Source: an uncultured Legionellales bacterium (GTDB taxonomy: Bacteria > Pseudomonadota > Gammaproteobacteria > Eutrophobiales > Eutrophobiaceae). Taken from it: DNA of 53,486 nt. How positions within the stretch are numbered: position 1 is the first letter of the stretch; every line of letters starts with the position of its first letter. The DNA is taken from NCBI GenBank assembly GCA_913046215.1, contig CAJWRJ010000008.1, positions 1 to 53,486 on the forward strand. The letters run 5' to 3'. Below are positions 27,729 through 38,019 of this stretch, piece by piece. The notes below the pieces were generated by a model. That model ran no database searches. It was not told the DNA's origin and was given only the letters and a program-made list of their open reading frames with translations. A program made the position numbers and the translations under genes.

Positions 27729-27750
27729 ATTATAACTTAAGTTATTTTTA

Positions 27751-28035
27751 TTATTTCATCATTGCTTTTTCAAACATACGATCAAGCTTCTGTGAATTTT
27801 CATTACAACATTCCATAGCAGCATCTGCTGTATTTTGTGCTTGTTCAGCCGCATACGATGCTTCTGATGCAATTTCTCTTGCATTAGTTGCAAGGTTGTA
27901 TGCGTCATTTGCTTTAGCTAGAGCAGCCGCAGCGTTTGCATTTGCAGCATCAATTTGACTCATGTCAGCAGCACATCCACCAAGCAATCCCAATGAGAGC
28001 GCTAGTATGGAAATTTTGATGATTTTCGATTGCAT
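27751..28035 (-). CDS. Lpp/OprI-like Ala-rich lipoprotein
   Basis: This 94-residue protein has a lipoprotein signal ending LLGGC, with lipidated Cys21. The mature 74 residues are an Ala/Asn-rich helix with coiled-coil spacing (AALAKANDAYNLATNAREIA), and the C-terminus is a lysine. This is the plan of Lpp and Pseudomonas OprI, the abundant outer-membrane lipoproteins that hold the envelope to peptidoglycan. An unusual adjacent Cys pair (MECCNEN, residues 75-76) could form disulfides. A good GGGAG ribosome-binding site precedes the ATG. It is convergent with the L,D-transpeptidase. Confidence 0.85.
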   Translation of the reverse strand: MQSKIIKISILALSLGLLGGCAADMSQIDAANANAAAALAKANDAYNLATNAREIASEASYAAEQAQNTADAAMECCNENSQKLDRMFEKAMMK

Positions 28036-28081
28036 AGCTTATTCTCCCGTTAAATCCGTGACCGAGGTTATCCTCAGATCT

Positions 28082-28091
28082 CCATATATGG
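28082..28091. promoter_or_regulatory. Palindrome and leader hairpin upstream of the lipoprotein gene
   Basis: The perfect palindrome CCATATATGG lies 47 bases upstream of the lipoprotein ATG. A small hairpin (CTGAGG-ATAA-CCTCGG on the minus strand, one G-T pair) lies between it and the gene, at about 28062-28077. Either could affect expression or mRNA stability. The rest of the 171-base gap shows no gene. Confidence 0.25.
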
Positions 28092-28206
28092 TCCGTATAT
28101 CATGACCTATTTGATGTACTTAATCAATTTTTCCATGGGAAATATGGTTAATAATCTATAAAAAATAAGCTTTTTTTAGTTAAAATTAGCTGAAAAAGAT
28201 CAAATT

Positions 28207-28677
28207 TTATCTTCCGCCTCGTCTAGCTGAGGTTTTCATGCGGCCATCATGATGATCAAGGGCGAAACTTGTGAGGGCGTTTTCTACTGAGGACATCGGG
28301 TTTTCTTTGCAGTAATCATTCAGCCATTCAACGACATCTTTTTCTTTCATAACCCCAGTAATGCTAAAAGTATTTTCTGTGAAAATATTATAGGCCGTTA
28401 AGAAACCTTTCATATAGCTCTTATAACGATCAAAATCTTCTGTTGGTTTTTCTTCAGTATCAGTTTTTTCCCAAAATTTTATTTTAGACAGTAAGGTTTC
28501 TTCTTCTTTATCAGGTTTAGCAGTCTCTGAATTAAGATAGTTAACGGTTGCCGAATTAAAGGCAAAACAAGATTTAGAACCAATGCCCCAGACAGCATAA
28601 TTTCCTGTTGCATCAACAGCAATCACATTAGTTGTTAGTAGCAGAGCGCCCAAAAAAGTAATTAATAATGATTTCAT
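28207..28677 (-). CDS. Secreted protein of unknown function
   Basis: This 156-residue protein has a clear signal peptide (about residues 1-20, MKSLLITFLGALLLTTNVIA). The mature part has a Trp-Gly-x-Gly-x-x-x-Cys start (WGIGSKSCFAF), an acidic linker of about 25 residues rich in Glu and Lys, then YKSYMKGFLTAYNIF, a VVEWLNDYCKENP segment, and ends in Arg-Gly. The two cysteines probably pair. The layout recalls small periplasmic HdeA/Rap1a-like proteins, but I cannot assign a function. It is 31 bases after the aminotransferase gene. Confidence 0.65.
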   Translation of the reverse strand: MKSLLITFLGALLLTTNVIAVDATGNYAVWGIGSKSCFAFNSATVNYLNSETAKPDKEEETLLSKIKFWEKTDTEEKPTEDFDRYKSYMKGFLTAYNIFTENTFSITGVMKEKDVVEWLNDYCKENPMSSVENALTSFALDHHDGRMKTSARRGGR

Positions 28678-28708
28678 TTATATCCTCTCTTTCTATATTA
28701 CAAGAACA

Positions 28709-29887
28709 TTAGCCTATTGTCTCTCTAAGACCTTTAATCAATCGTTGAGTTCCAATTTCAGATACACCTGTATTTAATGCTCCATAGCTTACACGAAGAT
28801 AGCAGTCCTTTTCCATTCCAAATGGCTCTCCTGGTATTGCCGCAATTTTATAATCTTTAATTAATATCTCTACAAGCTCAAGTCCTGCTAAATTTGTTCT
28901 AAGTTTAACAAAGAAATAAAATGCTCCCATGGTTACCGGAGAAATACATATATCTTTTATCTGCTGTAATCCAAAAAGAAGATTTTTTCTTGAGTCTATA
29001 ATTTGTTTGATATGTTTTTTAGTAAAGCTTCGGCCTGTTTTTAATGCTTCAATAGCGGCCTCTTGTGAGATACGTGTTGGGCATATTAAGTATGTGTCTT
29101 GTATTTTTTTAATTGGTAATGATAGATGTTCGGGAATCACCATGTAACCAATCCTCCAGCTTGCGAATCCATATGCTTTCGAAAGCGAGTATAATGCAAT
29201 TGTATACTCCTCTGAATTATCAATAGAGCATGGTGAAAAATGTTCTATCTCATCATATGTAAAGTATTCATATGCTTCATCTGAAATATGATAAATGCTG
29301 TTATCCTTACATATTTTATTGATTTCAATTAATGTTGATTTTGAATATACCGCACCAGATGGATTATTTGGTGATACTGTCACAATAGCTTTAGTTCGAG
29401 AGGTTATTGCGCTGCTAATCTTTTCTAAACAAGGTTGATAATTGATATCAGTATCAATAATAATCGCTTTGCAATTAATCATGTTAATGGCCATTTCATG
29501 ATTAAAATAATAAGGGCGAAGAAGGATTATTTCATCATTTGGTTCAGCTATTGCTATAATTGCATTCATAAAGGCCATATTTGATCCAGCTGAGATAATA
29601 ACTTCTCTTTTTTTATTGATCGTAGTTTTATTTTCAGATTTTAATTTTTTTGTTACTTCTTTTCTTAATTCTTCAGTTCCTTCAACCTCAGAATATGTGT
29701 GGCAATCAATAGATGAACCAAATTCTTTTATTTTTTTATAAACAGATTTTGGGGGTCCATAATATGCAACACCTTGGCCGAGGGAGATTGTATTTGGATA
29801 TTTTTTAATTAAGTCGGAGATTATCGGAATTATTGGTTCTTGAACTTGGTTAATACGTTGGCTGGCTTTTAATGATCGAATTGACAT
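28709..29887 (-). CDS. Class I/II PLP aminotransferase
   Basis: It is a 392-residue fold-type I aminotransferase. SLGQGVAYYGPP, the Asn in SPNNPSGAVYS, DEAYEYFTY, and the PLP lysine in SLSKAYGFASWRIGY are all present. It resembles aspartate/aromatic aminotransferase-type enzymes, but the substrate cannot be read from sequence. It may share a transcript with the secreted protein downstream. Confidence 0.9.
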   Translation of the reverse strand: MSIRSLKASQRINQVQEPIIPIISDLIKKYPNTISLGQGVAYYGPPKSVYKKIKEFGSSIDCHTYSEVEGTEELRKEVTKKLKSENKTTINKKREVIISAGSNMAFMNAIIAIAEPNDEIILLRPYYFNHEMAINMINCKAIIIDTDINYQPCLEKISSAITSRTKAIVTVSPNNPSGAVYSKSTLIEINKICKDNSIYHISDEAYEYFTYDEIEHFSPCSIDNSEEYTIALYSLSKAYGFASWRIGYMVIPEHLSLPIKKIQDTYLICPTRISQEAAIEALKTGRSFTKKHIKQIIDSRKNLLFGLQQIKDICISPVTMGAFYFFVKLRTNLAGLELVEILIKDYKIAAIPGEPFGMEKDCYLRVSYGALNTGVSEIGTQRLIKGLRETIG

Positions 29888-29939
29888 GATTAAGGAACAA
29901 GAATCAATATGAACTAATTATGATGTAAGTATTAGTATC

Positions 29940-30512
29940 TTAATTTTCAAAGAATGATATCTTTCTTCCCGAAAATTGCGTTTTAAGAAATTCCATTTGG
30001 TCTGCCAAGATTTTTCGATTTGATAAAGCTAGGTATTCAGCCCAATTTGGTACGTATGGAATTGCAAGTAATGGCATATGAGCGTTTTCCGGTGTTCGAT
30101 TACCTTTTCTTATATTGCAATTTCTACAGGCAGTTACTACGTTTGACCATTGGTCTTTACCACCTTTAGAAAGGGGCACCACATGGTCACGAGTGAGAGA
30201 TAGGGGGTAATTCTTGTTTCCACAGTACATACAAATATTTGCATCTCTTGTAAATAACTCTCTATTTGTTAATGGTGGTGTTGCTCTTCCAATATATTTC
30301 GATGGGCTTGAGCGTTTAACGGCGATTATTGAGTTTATTTTTACAGTTGAGCGCTCACCAGTTAATCGGCTGATACCACCACGAAAAGTGAAAACACTAT
30401 TTCCAGCTGTCCAAGCAATCATTTCTCTACTATAAAGGCTTACAGCAAGCTGCCACGGAATCCACCTTACGGGAGATCCAGAGATATCAAGTCTTAATAT
30501 AAGTGGAGTCAT
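29940..30512 (-). CDS. HNH endonuclease family protein
   Basis: The 190 residues carry an HNH domain in the middle: a zinc pair CMYCG, the active-site DHVVPLSKGG, then NVVTACRNCNIRKGN with the second zinc pair. The N-terminal 80 residues are family-specific. No methylase, phage or toxin genes adjoin, and similar single-gene HNH proteins are widespread in gammaproteobacteria with unknown role. It is divergent from the MazG-like gene. Confidence 0.88.
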   Translation of the reverse strand: MTPLILRLDISGSPVRWIPWQLAVSLYSREMIAWTAGNSVFTFRGGISRLTGERSTVKINSIIAVKRSSPSKYIGRATPPLTNRELFTRDANICMYCGNKNYPLSLTRDHVVPLSKGGKDQWSNVVTACRNCNIRKGNRTPENAHMPLLAIPYVPNWAEYLALSNRKILADQMEFLKTQFSGRKISFFEN

Positions 30513-30637
30513 TATATATTTATATTTTTATTAGTATTTTATATATTTGCATCTATGCTTAGGCTAGTGTTTTATGTGAAAGTAAGACTAAGGTCAAGCA
30601 TGATATTTAATTTTTTTTCAATACTTGGATATAAACT

Positions 30638-31021
30638 ATGACAAATTACATAACTGACTGCGTTAGCAAGGATTTAGAGCCTATACATAGAGCTGAAAAA
30701 CTTCAGCAAGAGGCTGCAAAATACGGTTTCGATTGGGTAAGAAGTTTACACATTATTAAAAAAATTGAAGAAGAATTACACGAAGTAGAAGCTGTTCTAG
30801 ATGATAGAATTAAATTAGCTGAAGAATTAGGTGATCTCATTTTCAGCTGTATTAATCTGGCAAGATATCATCAAATTGATACGAAACTGGTTTTACAACA
30901 GACAAATAATAAATTTGTCAAACGTTTGAATTACATTGAAGACTCACTAAAAAGCAAAGGAAAATCTTTATTAGATGCAAATTTAGAGGAGATGGATGCT
31001 TTATGGAATGAAGCAAAGTAA
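30638..31021 (+). CDS. MazG-like nucleotide pyrophosphohydrolase
   Basis: This 127-residue all-alpha protein has the MazG metal-binding pattern: KIEEELHEVEAVL, then AEELGDLIFSCINLARY, and a KFVKRLNYIEDSL helix. These proteins hydrolyse non-canonical or stress-associated NTPs. It is about half the length of E. coli MazG and corresponds to a single catalytic domain (C-terminal-like). It ends five bases from the convergent BamE-like gene. Confidence 0.85.
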   Translation: MTNYITDCVSKDLEPIHRAEKLQQEAAKYGFDWVRSLHIIKKIEEELHEVEAVLDDRIKLAEELGDLIFSCINLARYHQIDTKLVLQQTNNKFVKRLNYIEDSLKSKGKSLLDANLEEMDALWNEAK

Positions 31022-31026
31022 ACGTT

Positions 31027-31320
31027 TCATTTAACACGGTATCTGTCACGTTTTATAAGCTTGCCATTTGAATCGAATTTTATTTCAGTAATCCACTTGT
31101 TGTTACTGCTATGATTTGGTATATAAAACCAAGTCTTGCTTAACGTGTAGTCTAGTCGATCACTTCTTATGGTTTCGTGATCTGATGGACCAAATTTATA
31201 GAGGACTTCAGCTTCAGACATTCCTGTTCTTAATGTTATATAGTCCCGCATTTCAATAGCAGCTGAATACACTAAAGAGCTATATAAATAGGTAACAAGT
31301 ACAAATAGATATTTCTTCAT
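31027..31320 (-). CDS. Small BamE/SmpA-like periplasmic protein
   Basis: The 97 residues include a signal peptide (about 1-20, ending VYSA without a lipobox). The rest, LRTGMSEAEVLYKFGPSD, a TWFYIP strand and ITEIKFDSNGKLIKRDR, is the BamE/OmlA-like fold. It is not BamE itself since it lacks the lipid-anchor cysteine. Function unknown. It lies 34 bases downstream of folE2 on the same strand. Confidence 0.7.
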   Translation of the reverse strand: MKKYLFVLVTYLYSSLVYSAAIEMRDYITLRTGMSEAEVLYKFGPSDHETIRSDRLDYTLSKTWFYIPNHSSNNKWITEIKFDSNGKLIKRDRYRVK

Positions 31321-31354
31321 AAAGATAATCTAGAGAAAACAATTAAAAAAGAAC

Positions 31355-32170
31355 TTATTTACTCTTTTTCTTTTTGTCACAGGTAAGCATTGCATATGCA
31401 GAATGGTTGTGAATTGACTCAAAGTTTTCAGACTCAACAGTATAAGCAGCTATACGATCATCGTTATTAAATTCGACAGCGATATCTCGTACAAGATCTT
31501 CTACAAATTTAGGATTATCATAGGCTTTTTCTGTAACATACTTTTCGTCTGGACGTTTTAGTAAGCCATATAATTCACATGATGCAACTTTTTCGATTAC
31601 TTCTAATAACTCTTCTATCCAAATAAAATCATTCATTTCAACACAAGCTGTTATTCGTGATCGTTGGTTATGTGCACCATAGTCAGAAATATTTTTTGAA
31701 CAAGGACAAAGAGAAGTAACCGGCACTTCAACTTTGACTAAAACCTCAGGTTTTCCATTTTCAATTTTACCTATAAACGAAACAACATAATCCATTAAGC
31801 TTTCAACTCCTGATACTGGCGCAGCCTTATTAACAAAGTAGGGAAATGTCATTTCTACGTTGCCTGATTCCGCATTCAGAAGTTCTGTCATTTCTTCGAT
31901 CATGCGCTTAAAGGATTTTACTGTAATTTCATATTCATGATTATTTAGAATTTCGACAAAACGAGACATATGTGTGCCTTTATATTGATCAGGCAAGTTA
32001 ACGTACATATTAAAGTTTGCTACGGTGTGCTGTTCTCGACCCGAACGGTCTTTAACAACGACAGGATGTTTAATATCTTTAATTCCAACTTTGTCTATAG
32101 ATATATGCCTGGTATCTTTACTACTTTGAATATCAGGTATGTTTGAAATAATAGGTGCAGCTTTATTCAT
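31355..32170 (-). CDS. folE2: GTP cyclohydrolase FolE2
   Basis: It converts GTP to dihydroneopterin triphosphate, the entry to folate and, where made, to H4MPT. It is the type IB enzyme, recognised by SLCPCSK (Cys155, Cys157), [16 protein letters not shown] and the C-terminal [10 protein letters not shown]. The 271 residues are typical. FolE2 does not strictly need zinc, unlike FolE, and is often found in cells that face zinc shortage. It lies 62 bases after ispA. No folE is present in this window. Confidence 0.96.
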   Translation of the reverse strand: MNKAAPIISNIPDIQSSKDTRHISIDKVGIKDIKHPVVVKDRSGREQHTVANFNMYVNLPDQYKGTHMSRFVEILNNHEYEITVKSFKRMIEEMTELLNAESGNVEMTFPYFVNKAAPVSGVESLMDYVVSFIGKIENGKPEVLVKVEVPVTSLCPCSKNISDYGAHNQRSRITACVEMNDFIWIEELLEVIEKVASCELYGLLKRPDEKYVTEKAYDNPKFVEDLVRDIAVEFNNDDRIAAYTVESENFESIHNHSAYAMLTCDKKKKSK

Positions 32171-32232
32171 AATTTTTTGTAGTTCTATAATTTTGTTGTT
32201 GTTTAAAAAGTTACCTAACTGAACTTTCTCAT

Positions 32233-33126
32233 TTATTTGCTTCTGTTAATTATATAATCAGCTATTTCTCTCAACATCTTAGCTTTTTCATCGAATACAT
32301 CAAGGCATTTTATTGCTTTATGATGTAGTTTGTGTGCCATTTCTTTAGCTCCTTCAAGCCCAAGCAAATTAGGATAGGTAGGCTTATTCATGGATTCATC
32401 GGATCCTTGTGGTTTTCCCAGTGTCGATGTATCGCTTTCTATATCCAAGATGTCGTCTTTGACCTGAAATGCAATACCAATATATTTTGCATAATCAGAT
32501 ATAGCTGAAAATAGAGCATCATTTCTTTTATTGGTTGAGAGAGCTCCTATTTCTGCGCTCGCTTTTATCAAAGCACCGGTTTTATGCGTATGCATGTTTT
32601 CTAACTCAGAAATATCTAGTTTTTTTCCAACAGCAGCTAAATCTATTGCCTGTCCGCCTGCCATACCTTGAGAGCCGCTTGCGCGAGCAAGGGTTTGAAT
32701 CATTTTTAATCTTTGTGAGTCGTCTACTTTGATTTTAGGATCAGATGCAATTATTTGAAAGGCGAGTGTTTGCAATGCATCTCCAGCTAATATTGCCGTT
32801 GCTTCACCGAAAGCTCTATGACAGGTTGGTCTTCCTCGTCTCAGATCATCATTATCCATTGAAGGTAAATCATCATGAATTAAGGAATAAGCATGAATTA
32901 TCTCGACTGCACAAGCTTGGCCATTAAGATTTTCCAATTCAACATCAAACGCCTGACCTGTCGCATATACTAATATTGGTCTAATTCTTTTTCCCTCAGC
33001 TAGAACAGAGTATCTCATTGCCTCATGGAGATTTCTTGGTGGCAATGTTTCATCAGGAAGCCACAGAGCAAGAGCCTTCTCAACAGATTTTTGATAAATC
33101 TGTATTTGATCAAAAAAATCATTCAT
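32233..33126 (-). CDS. ispA: Farnesyl diphosphate synthase
   Basis: It is a 297-residue prenyltransferase that makes C15 farnesyl diphosphate from isopentenyl and dimethylallyl diphosphate for ubiquinone, undecaprenyl carriers and haem O. The first Asp-rich motif (DDLPSMDND) and second (DDILDIESD) are present, as are LIHDDLPS and GKRIRP. Its ATG abuts the stop of xseB, the usual gammaproteobacterial xseB-ispA pair; dxs, which often follows, is replaced here by folE2. Confidence 0.96.
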   Translation of the reverse strand: MNDFFDQIQIYQKSVEKALALWLPDETLPPRNLHEAMRYSVLAEGKRIRPILVYATGQAFDVELENLNGQACAVEIIHAYSLIHDDLPSMDNDDLRRGRPTCHRAFGEATAILAGDALQTLAFQIIASDPKIKVDDSQRLKMIQTLARASGSQGMAGGQAIDLAAVGKKLDISELENMHTHKTGALIKASAEIGALSTNKRNDALFSAISDYAKYIGIAFQVKDDILDIESDTSTLGKPQGSDESMNKPTYPNLLGLEGAKEMAHKLHHKAIKCLDVFDEKAKMLREIADYIINRSK

Positions 33127-33369
33127 TTAATTTTTATTATTTGGAGAGAATTCCCCAAGAGTTTCCTTGTTATTTTTTTCCAATAATATTTTGACTTTCT
33201 GTTCAGCTTCACTCAATGCCTGTTGGCAGCTTTTTGTTAGTAATATGCCTTTTTCAAAACATTTAAGTGATTCCTCTAGGGAGAGGTCTCCTTCTTCCAT
33301 TGTTTCTACAAGCTCTTCAAGCTCTAAAAAAGCCTTTTCAAAATCTATTTTGTTGTTTTTTTTTGGCAT
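33127..33369 (-). CDS. xseB: Exodeoxyribonuclease VII small subunit
   Basis: The 80-residue helical protein partners XseA to degrade single-stranded [35 protein letters not shown] is represented by the conserved [19 protein letters not shown] core. The C-terminal tail is polar. It overlaps none of ispA: stop and start are adjacent. XseA is not in the window. Confidence 0.93.
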   Translation of the reverse strand: MPKKNNKIDFEKAFLELEELVETMEEGDLSLEESLKCFEKGILLTKSCQQALSEAEQKVKILLEKNNKETLGEFSPNNKN

Positions 33370-33495
33370 AGATGTGTTCGTCTTATTTTGCTATTCATGG
33401 ATTATATCTTCAGTTTCATTGATTTTCTCAGTTATTCACGACTTAATTTTAGCTAAATATTGTCCTAGTCTGACCATGTATTTCATTCTATGTAT

Positions 33496-33524
33496 TTGAC
33501 AGTGGTTTTGCTATTCATTAGAAT
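33496..33524 (+). promoter_or_regulatory. Strong sigma-70 promoter for rubrerythrin
   Basis: TTGACA (33496-33501, perfect -35), a 17-base spacer and TAGAAT (33519-33524, five of six) make a near-consensus promoter. Transcription would begin about 33531, giving a 60-base leader with an AGGAG ribosome-binding site before the ATG at 33591. Confidence 0.75.
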
Positions 33525-33530
33525 TTTCGG

Positions 33531-33547
33531 TTTAGACTAAGTCTAAA
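33531..33547. promoter_or_regulatory. Palindromic operator candidate at the rubrerythrin start site
   Basis: TTTAGACTAAGTCTAAA is a perfect palindrome with eight-base arms and one central base, beginning at the predicted +1. A weaker inverted repeat (TATTGT/ACAATA, 33550-33555 and 33565-33570) follows. Placement over +1 suggests repression, probably by a redox or iron sensor, but the sequence matches no operator I can name. Confidence 0.5.
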
Positions 33548-33590
33548 TATATTGTTGTATTAAGACAATACCACTACGAGGAGAATAATA

Positions 33591-34007
33591 ATGGACCTTA
33601 AAGGCTCAAAAACAGAAGAAAATCTCAAAGCAGCATTTGCTGGAGAGTCTCAAGCGAATCGCAGATACCTATATTTTGCACAAAAAGCTGATGTCGAGGG
33701 TTTTAACGACGTATCTACTGTTTTTCGTTCAACTGCCGAAGGTGAAACAGGGCATGCTCATGGCCACTTAGAGTATCTAGAATCTGTTGGAGATCCAGCA
33801 ACGGGTGAACCAATTGGTTCAACTGACCTTAATTTAAAAGCAGCAATTGCCGGCGAAACTCACGAATACACAGACATGTATCCAGGAATGGCAAAATCTG
33901 CTCGCGAAGAGGGATTTGATGAAATCGCTGACTGGTTTGAAACTTTAGCAAAAGCTGAACGTTCTCATGCAAATCGCTTTCAAAAAGCACTAGATAATTT
34001 GTCATAA
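33591..34007 (+). CDS. Rubrerythrin (diiron domain only)
   Basis: This 138-residue four-helix diiron protein reduces hydrogen peroxide. Ligand motifs are visible in pairs: [15 protein letters not shown] with a following [10 protein letters not shown], and [16 protein letters not shown] with [11 protein letters not shown]. The C-terminal rubredoxin domain of classical rubrerythrin is missing, so electrons must come from another protein; the Fe-S protein encoded next is the natural candidate. The promoter, palindrome and a downstream terminator make this a strongly expressed and probably regulated gene. Confidence 0.93.
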   Translation: MDLKGSKTEENLKAAFAGESQANRRYLYFAQKADVEGFNDVSTVFRSTAEGETGHAHGHLEYLESVGDPATGEPIGSTDLNLKAAIAGETHEYTDMYPGMAKSAREEGFDEIADWFETLAKAERSHANRFQKALDNLS

Positions 34008-34022
34008 ATCAATTCTATAATT

Positions 34023-34066
34023 TAGTTGAGTCGGTCCTATTTTTAGATCGATTCAACTATTTTCTT
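34023..34066 (+). terminator. Intrinsic terminator after rubrerythrin
   Basis: Left arm TAGTTGAGTCGGTC (34023-34036) pairs with GATCGATTCAACTA (34046-34059) along 14 bases, with two G-U pairs, around a nine-base loop, followed by TTTTCTT. It lies inside the rubrerythrin-Fe-S-DUF3501 set and would lower downstream expression relative to rubrerythrin. Confidence 0.85.
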
Positions 34067-34085
34067 ATAGGCAAATATAAATTAT

Positions 34086-35420
34086 ATGAATGAAATAGTT
34101 CGTGAAGGCGGAGTAGAAGCGCCCACTCGAAATCCAATTAATTGGAAAACTGGCGAATTCAATGATGAAGATTCATTGTTTAATGAGCTCGAACGTGTGT
34201 ACGATATTTGTCACGGATGTCGTCGATGCGTTAATTTATGTAATGCATTTCCAACGCTTTTTGACTTGATCGATGAATCAGATACTTTTGAAGTTGATGG
34301 CGTTGAAAAAACAGATTACTGGAAAGTAGTTGAACATTGTTATCTTTGTGATCTTTGTTATATGACAAAGTGTCCTTATGTCCCACCTCATGAATGGAAT
34401 GTGGATTTTCCACATCTAATGTTAAGAGCTAAAGCACAGAACTTTAAAAAAGGAAATGTAGCTATTCGAGATAAAGTATTAACATCAACTGATAAAGTCG
34501 GTGCTTTTTTTGGTATTCCTGTGGTTGCACAAACAGCAAATTTAGTTAATACAGTAAGACCAATACGTAAAATTATGGAAAAAACTGTTGGAATACACTC
34601 CGATGCAGTTTTACCAAAATTTTATAGTAATTCATTGAGAAAAAGTCACAAAAATAATAAAGAAAAAAACAATATAAATAAAATAAAATCTAACGGGAAA
34701 GTTGGTTTATTTGTAACTTGTTATGGTAATCGCAATGAGCCAGAGGTGGTTAAGGATTTAATCGCAGTGTTGGAACACAATAACCTCGAAGTTAAATTAG
34801 TTCATCAGGAAAAATGCTGCGGTATGCCAAAAATGGAATTAGGTGATCTGAAATCAGTTGAGGACTTGAAAGATTTTAATATACCTAATTTATTAGAGTT
34901 AGTTAATGATGACTGGAGTATTGTTGCACCAATTCCATCATGCGTTCTGATGTTTAAAAAAGAACTTCCATTATTATTTTCTGAAGATGCTGATGTGCAA
35001 AAAGTTAAAGATGCTTTTTACGATCCTTTCGAATTACTAATGAATTTAAAAAAGAAAAAGGAACTTAATACAAACTTTAAAATGTCATTAGGTGAAGTTG
35101 CATATCATGCTCCATGCCATCAACGTGTTCAAAACATCGGCCCAAAAACTAAAGAAATATTGGAACTTATACCAAATACAAACATCACACTAATAGAAAG
35201 ATGTTCAGGTCACGATGGAACATATGCTGTGAAAAAAGAATATCATGAAACAGCAATGAAAATTTGCAAACCTGTTACTAATAAGATTGAAAATATGGAG
35301 TTGGACCATTATATCAGTGACTGTCCTATGGCTGGTCATCAAGTTGATAATGGAATTGAAAAAATTGAAATAAGATCTGAAAGTCCTTTCAGTTTATTAA
35401 GACAAGCATATGGTATTTAA
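34086..35420 (+). CDS. Two-[4Fe-4S], heterodisulfide-reductase-like Fe-S protein
   Basis: This 444-residue protein has an N-terminal double [4Fe-4S] domain: Cys42, 45, 48, 52 (CHGCRRCVNLC) and Cys85, 88, 91, 96 (CYLCDLCYMTKCP). Two cysteine-rich CCG domains follow (KCCGMPKME; YHAPCHQRVQ; ERCSGHDGTYAVKKEYH), as in GlpC and HdrB. It is soluble and likely transfers electrons or reduces a thiol/disulfide. Rubrerythrin, this protein and DUF3501 form a recurring three-gene group in proteobacteria; electron supply to rubrerythrin is the obvious proposal but is inference. Confidence 0.88.
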   Translation: MNEIVREGGVEAPTRNPINWKTGEFNDEDSLFNELERVYDICHGCRRCVNLCNAFPTLFDLIDESDTFEVDGVEKTDYWKVVEHCYLCDLCYMTKCPYVPPHEWNVDFPHLMLRAKAQNFKKGNVAIRDKVLTSTDKVGAFFGIPVVAQTANLVNTVRPIRKIMEKTVGIHSDAVLPKFYSNSLRKSHKNNKEKNNINKIKSNGKVGLFVTCYGNRNEPEVVKDLIAVLEHNNLEVKLVHQEKCCGMPKMELGDLKSVEDLKDFNIPNLLELVNDDWSIVAPIPSCVLMFKKELPLLFSEDADVQKVKDAFYDPFELLMNLKKKKELNTNFKMSLGEVAYHAPCHQRVQNIGPKTKEILELIPNTNITLIERCSGHDGTYAVKKEYHETAMKICKPVTNKIENMELDHYISDCPMAGHQVDNGIEKIEIRSESPFSLLRQAYGI

Positions 35421-35423
35421 TTA

Positions 35424-36008
35424 ATGAAAAAACTTACACGTGAAGATTTGTATAGTCTAGAAAAATATTCGGAAATACGTAATGATTTTCGTAGCAAGGT
35501 GATGGCCCATAAAAAAAATAGACATTTAGGTATTGGGCCAAATGCAACTTTGTACTTTGAAGACAGATTAGTAATGCATTATCAAATCCAGGAAATAATG
35601 AGAGCTGAAAAAATTTTTGAAATTGAAGCAATCAATGAGGAATTAGAGGCATATAATCCATTAATTCCAGATGGAAATAACTGGAAAGCTACATTTATGA
35701 TTGAATTTACAGACGAAGAAAAGAGGCGTGTAGCACTAACCAAACTGACAGGTATCGAAAGTAAATTATGGTTGAAAGTGGATGGTTTTAATGAAATCGT
35801 TCCAATAGCGGATGAAGATCTTGAGCGTGAGAATGACGTAAAAACATCAGCAGTTCATTTTTTAAGGTTTCAATTGAGCGACGAAATGGTTGAAGCTCTT
35901 AAATTGGGAAGTCAATTATCAGCAGGTATAGAGCATCCAAATTACAGTCATATCGTAAATCCCATACCAGAAAACATTCTAAAATCTTTGATTTTAGATT
36001 TAGACTAA
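35424..36008 (+). CDS. DUF3501 family protein
   Basis: The 194 residues match DUF3501, with YSEIRNDFRSKVMAHKKNR, IGPNATLYFEDRLVMHYQIQEIMRAE and LIPDGNNWKATFMIEF. Function is unknown. It starts three bases after the Fe-S protein and is the regular third member of the rubrerythrin gene group. No metal or redox motif is evident; it may act as an assembly or regulatory partner. Confidence 0.9.
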   Translation: MKKLTREDLYSLEKYSEIRNDFRSKVMAHKKNRHLGIGPNATLYFEDRLVMHYQIQEIMRAEKIFEIEAINEELEAYNPLIPDGNNWKATFMIEFTDEEKRRVALTKLTGIESKLWLKVDGFNEIVPIADEDLERENDVKTSAVHFLRFQLSDEMVEALKLGSQLSAGIEHPNYSHIVNPIPENILKSLILDLD

Positions 36009-36034
36009 ATAAGCATTATTAGATATTTTCTCTA

Positions 36035-37969
<1,935 letters not shown>

Positions 37970-38019
37970 TAAAATCAATTATTTATAATATATTTTTAAT
38001 GTAAATTAGAGGTAACTTT

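Noticed and set aside
28150-28206. Terminator after the secreted orphan
   Set aside because: Only a poor, bulged A/T-rich hairpin can be drawn, without a G+C stem.
29940-30512. HNH protein as part of a restriction or phage-defence system
   Set aside because: No methylase, helicase or other defence gene adjoins; neighbours are metabolic, and single HNH genes of this type are common.
30638-31021. MazG-like protein as a toxin-antitoxin component
   Set aside because: No partner gene is present; the divergent neighbour is HNH and the convergent one is a BamE-like protein.
33531-33547. IscR or FNR site at the rubrerythrin promoter
   Set aside because: The IscR half-sites need a longer spacing and FNR needs TTGAT-N4-ATCAA; neither fits this palindrome.
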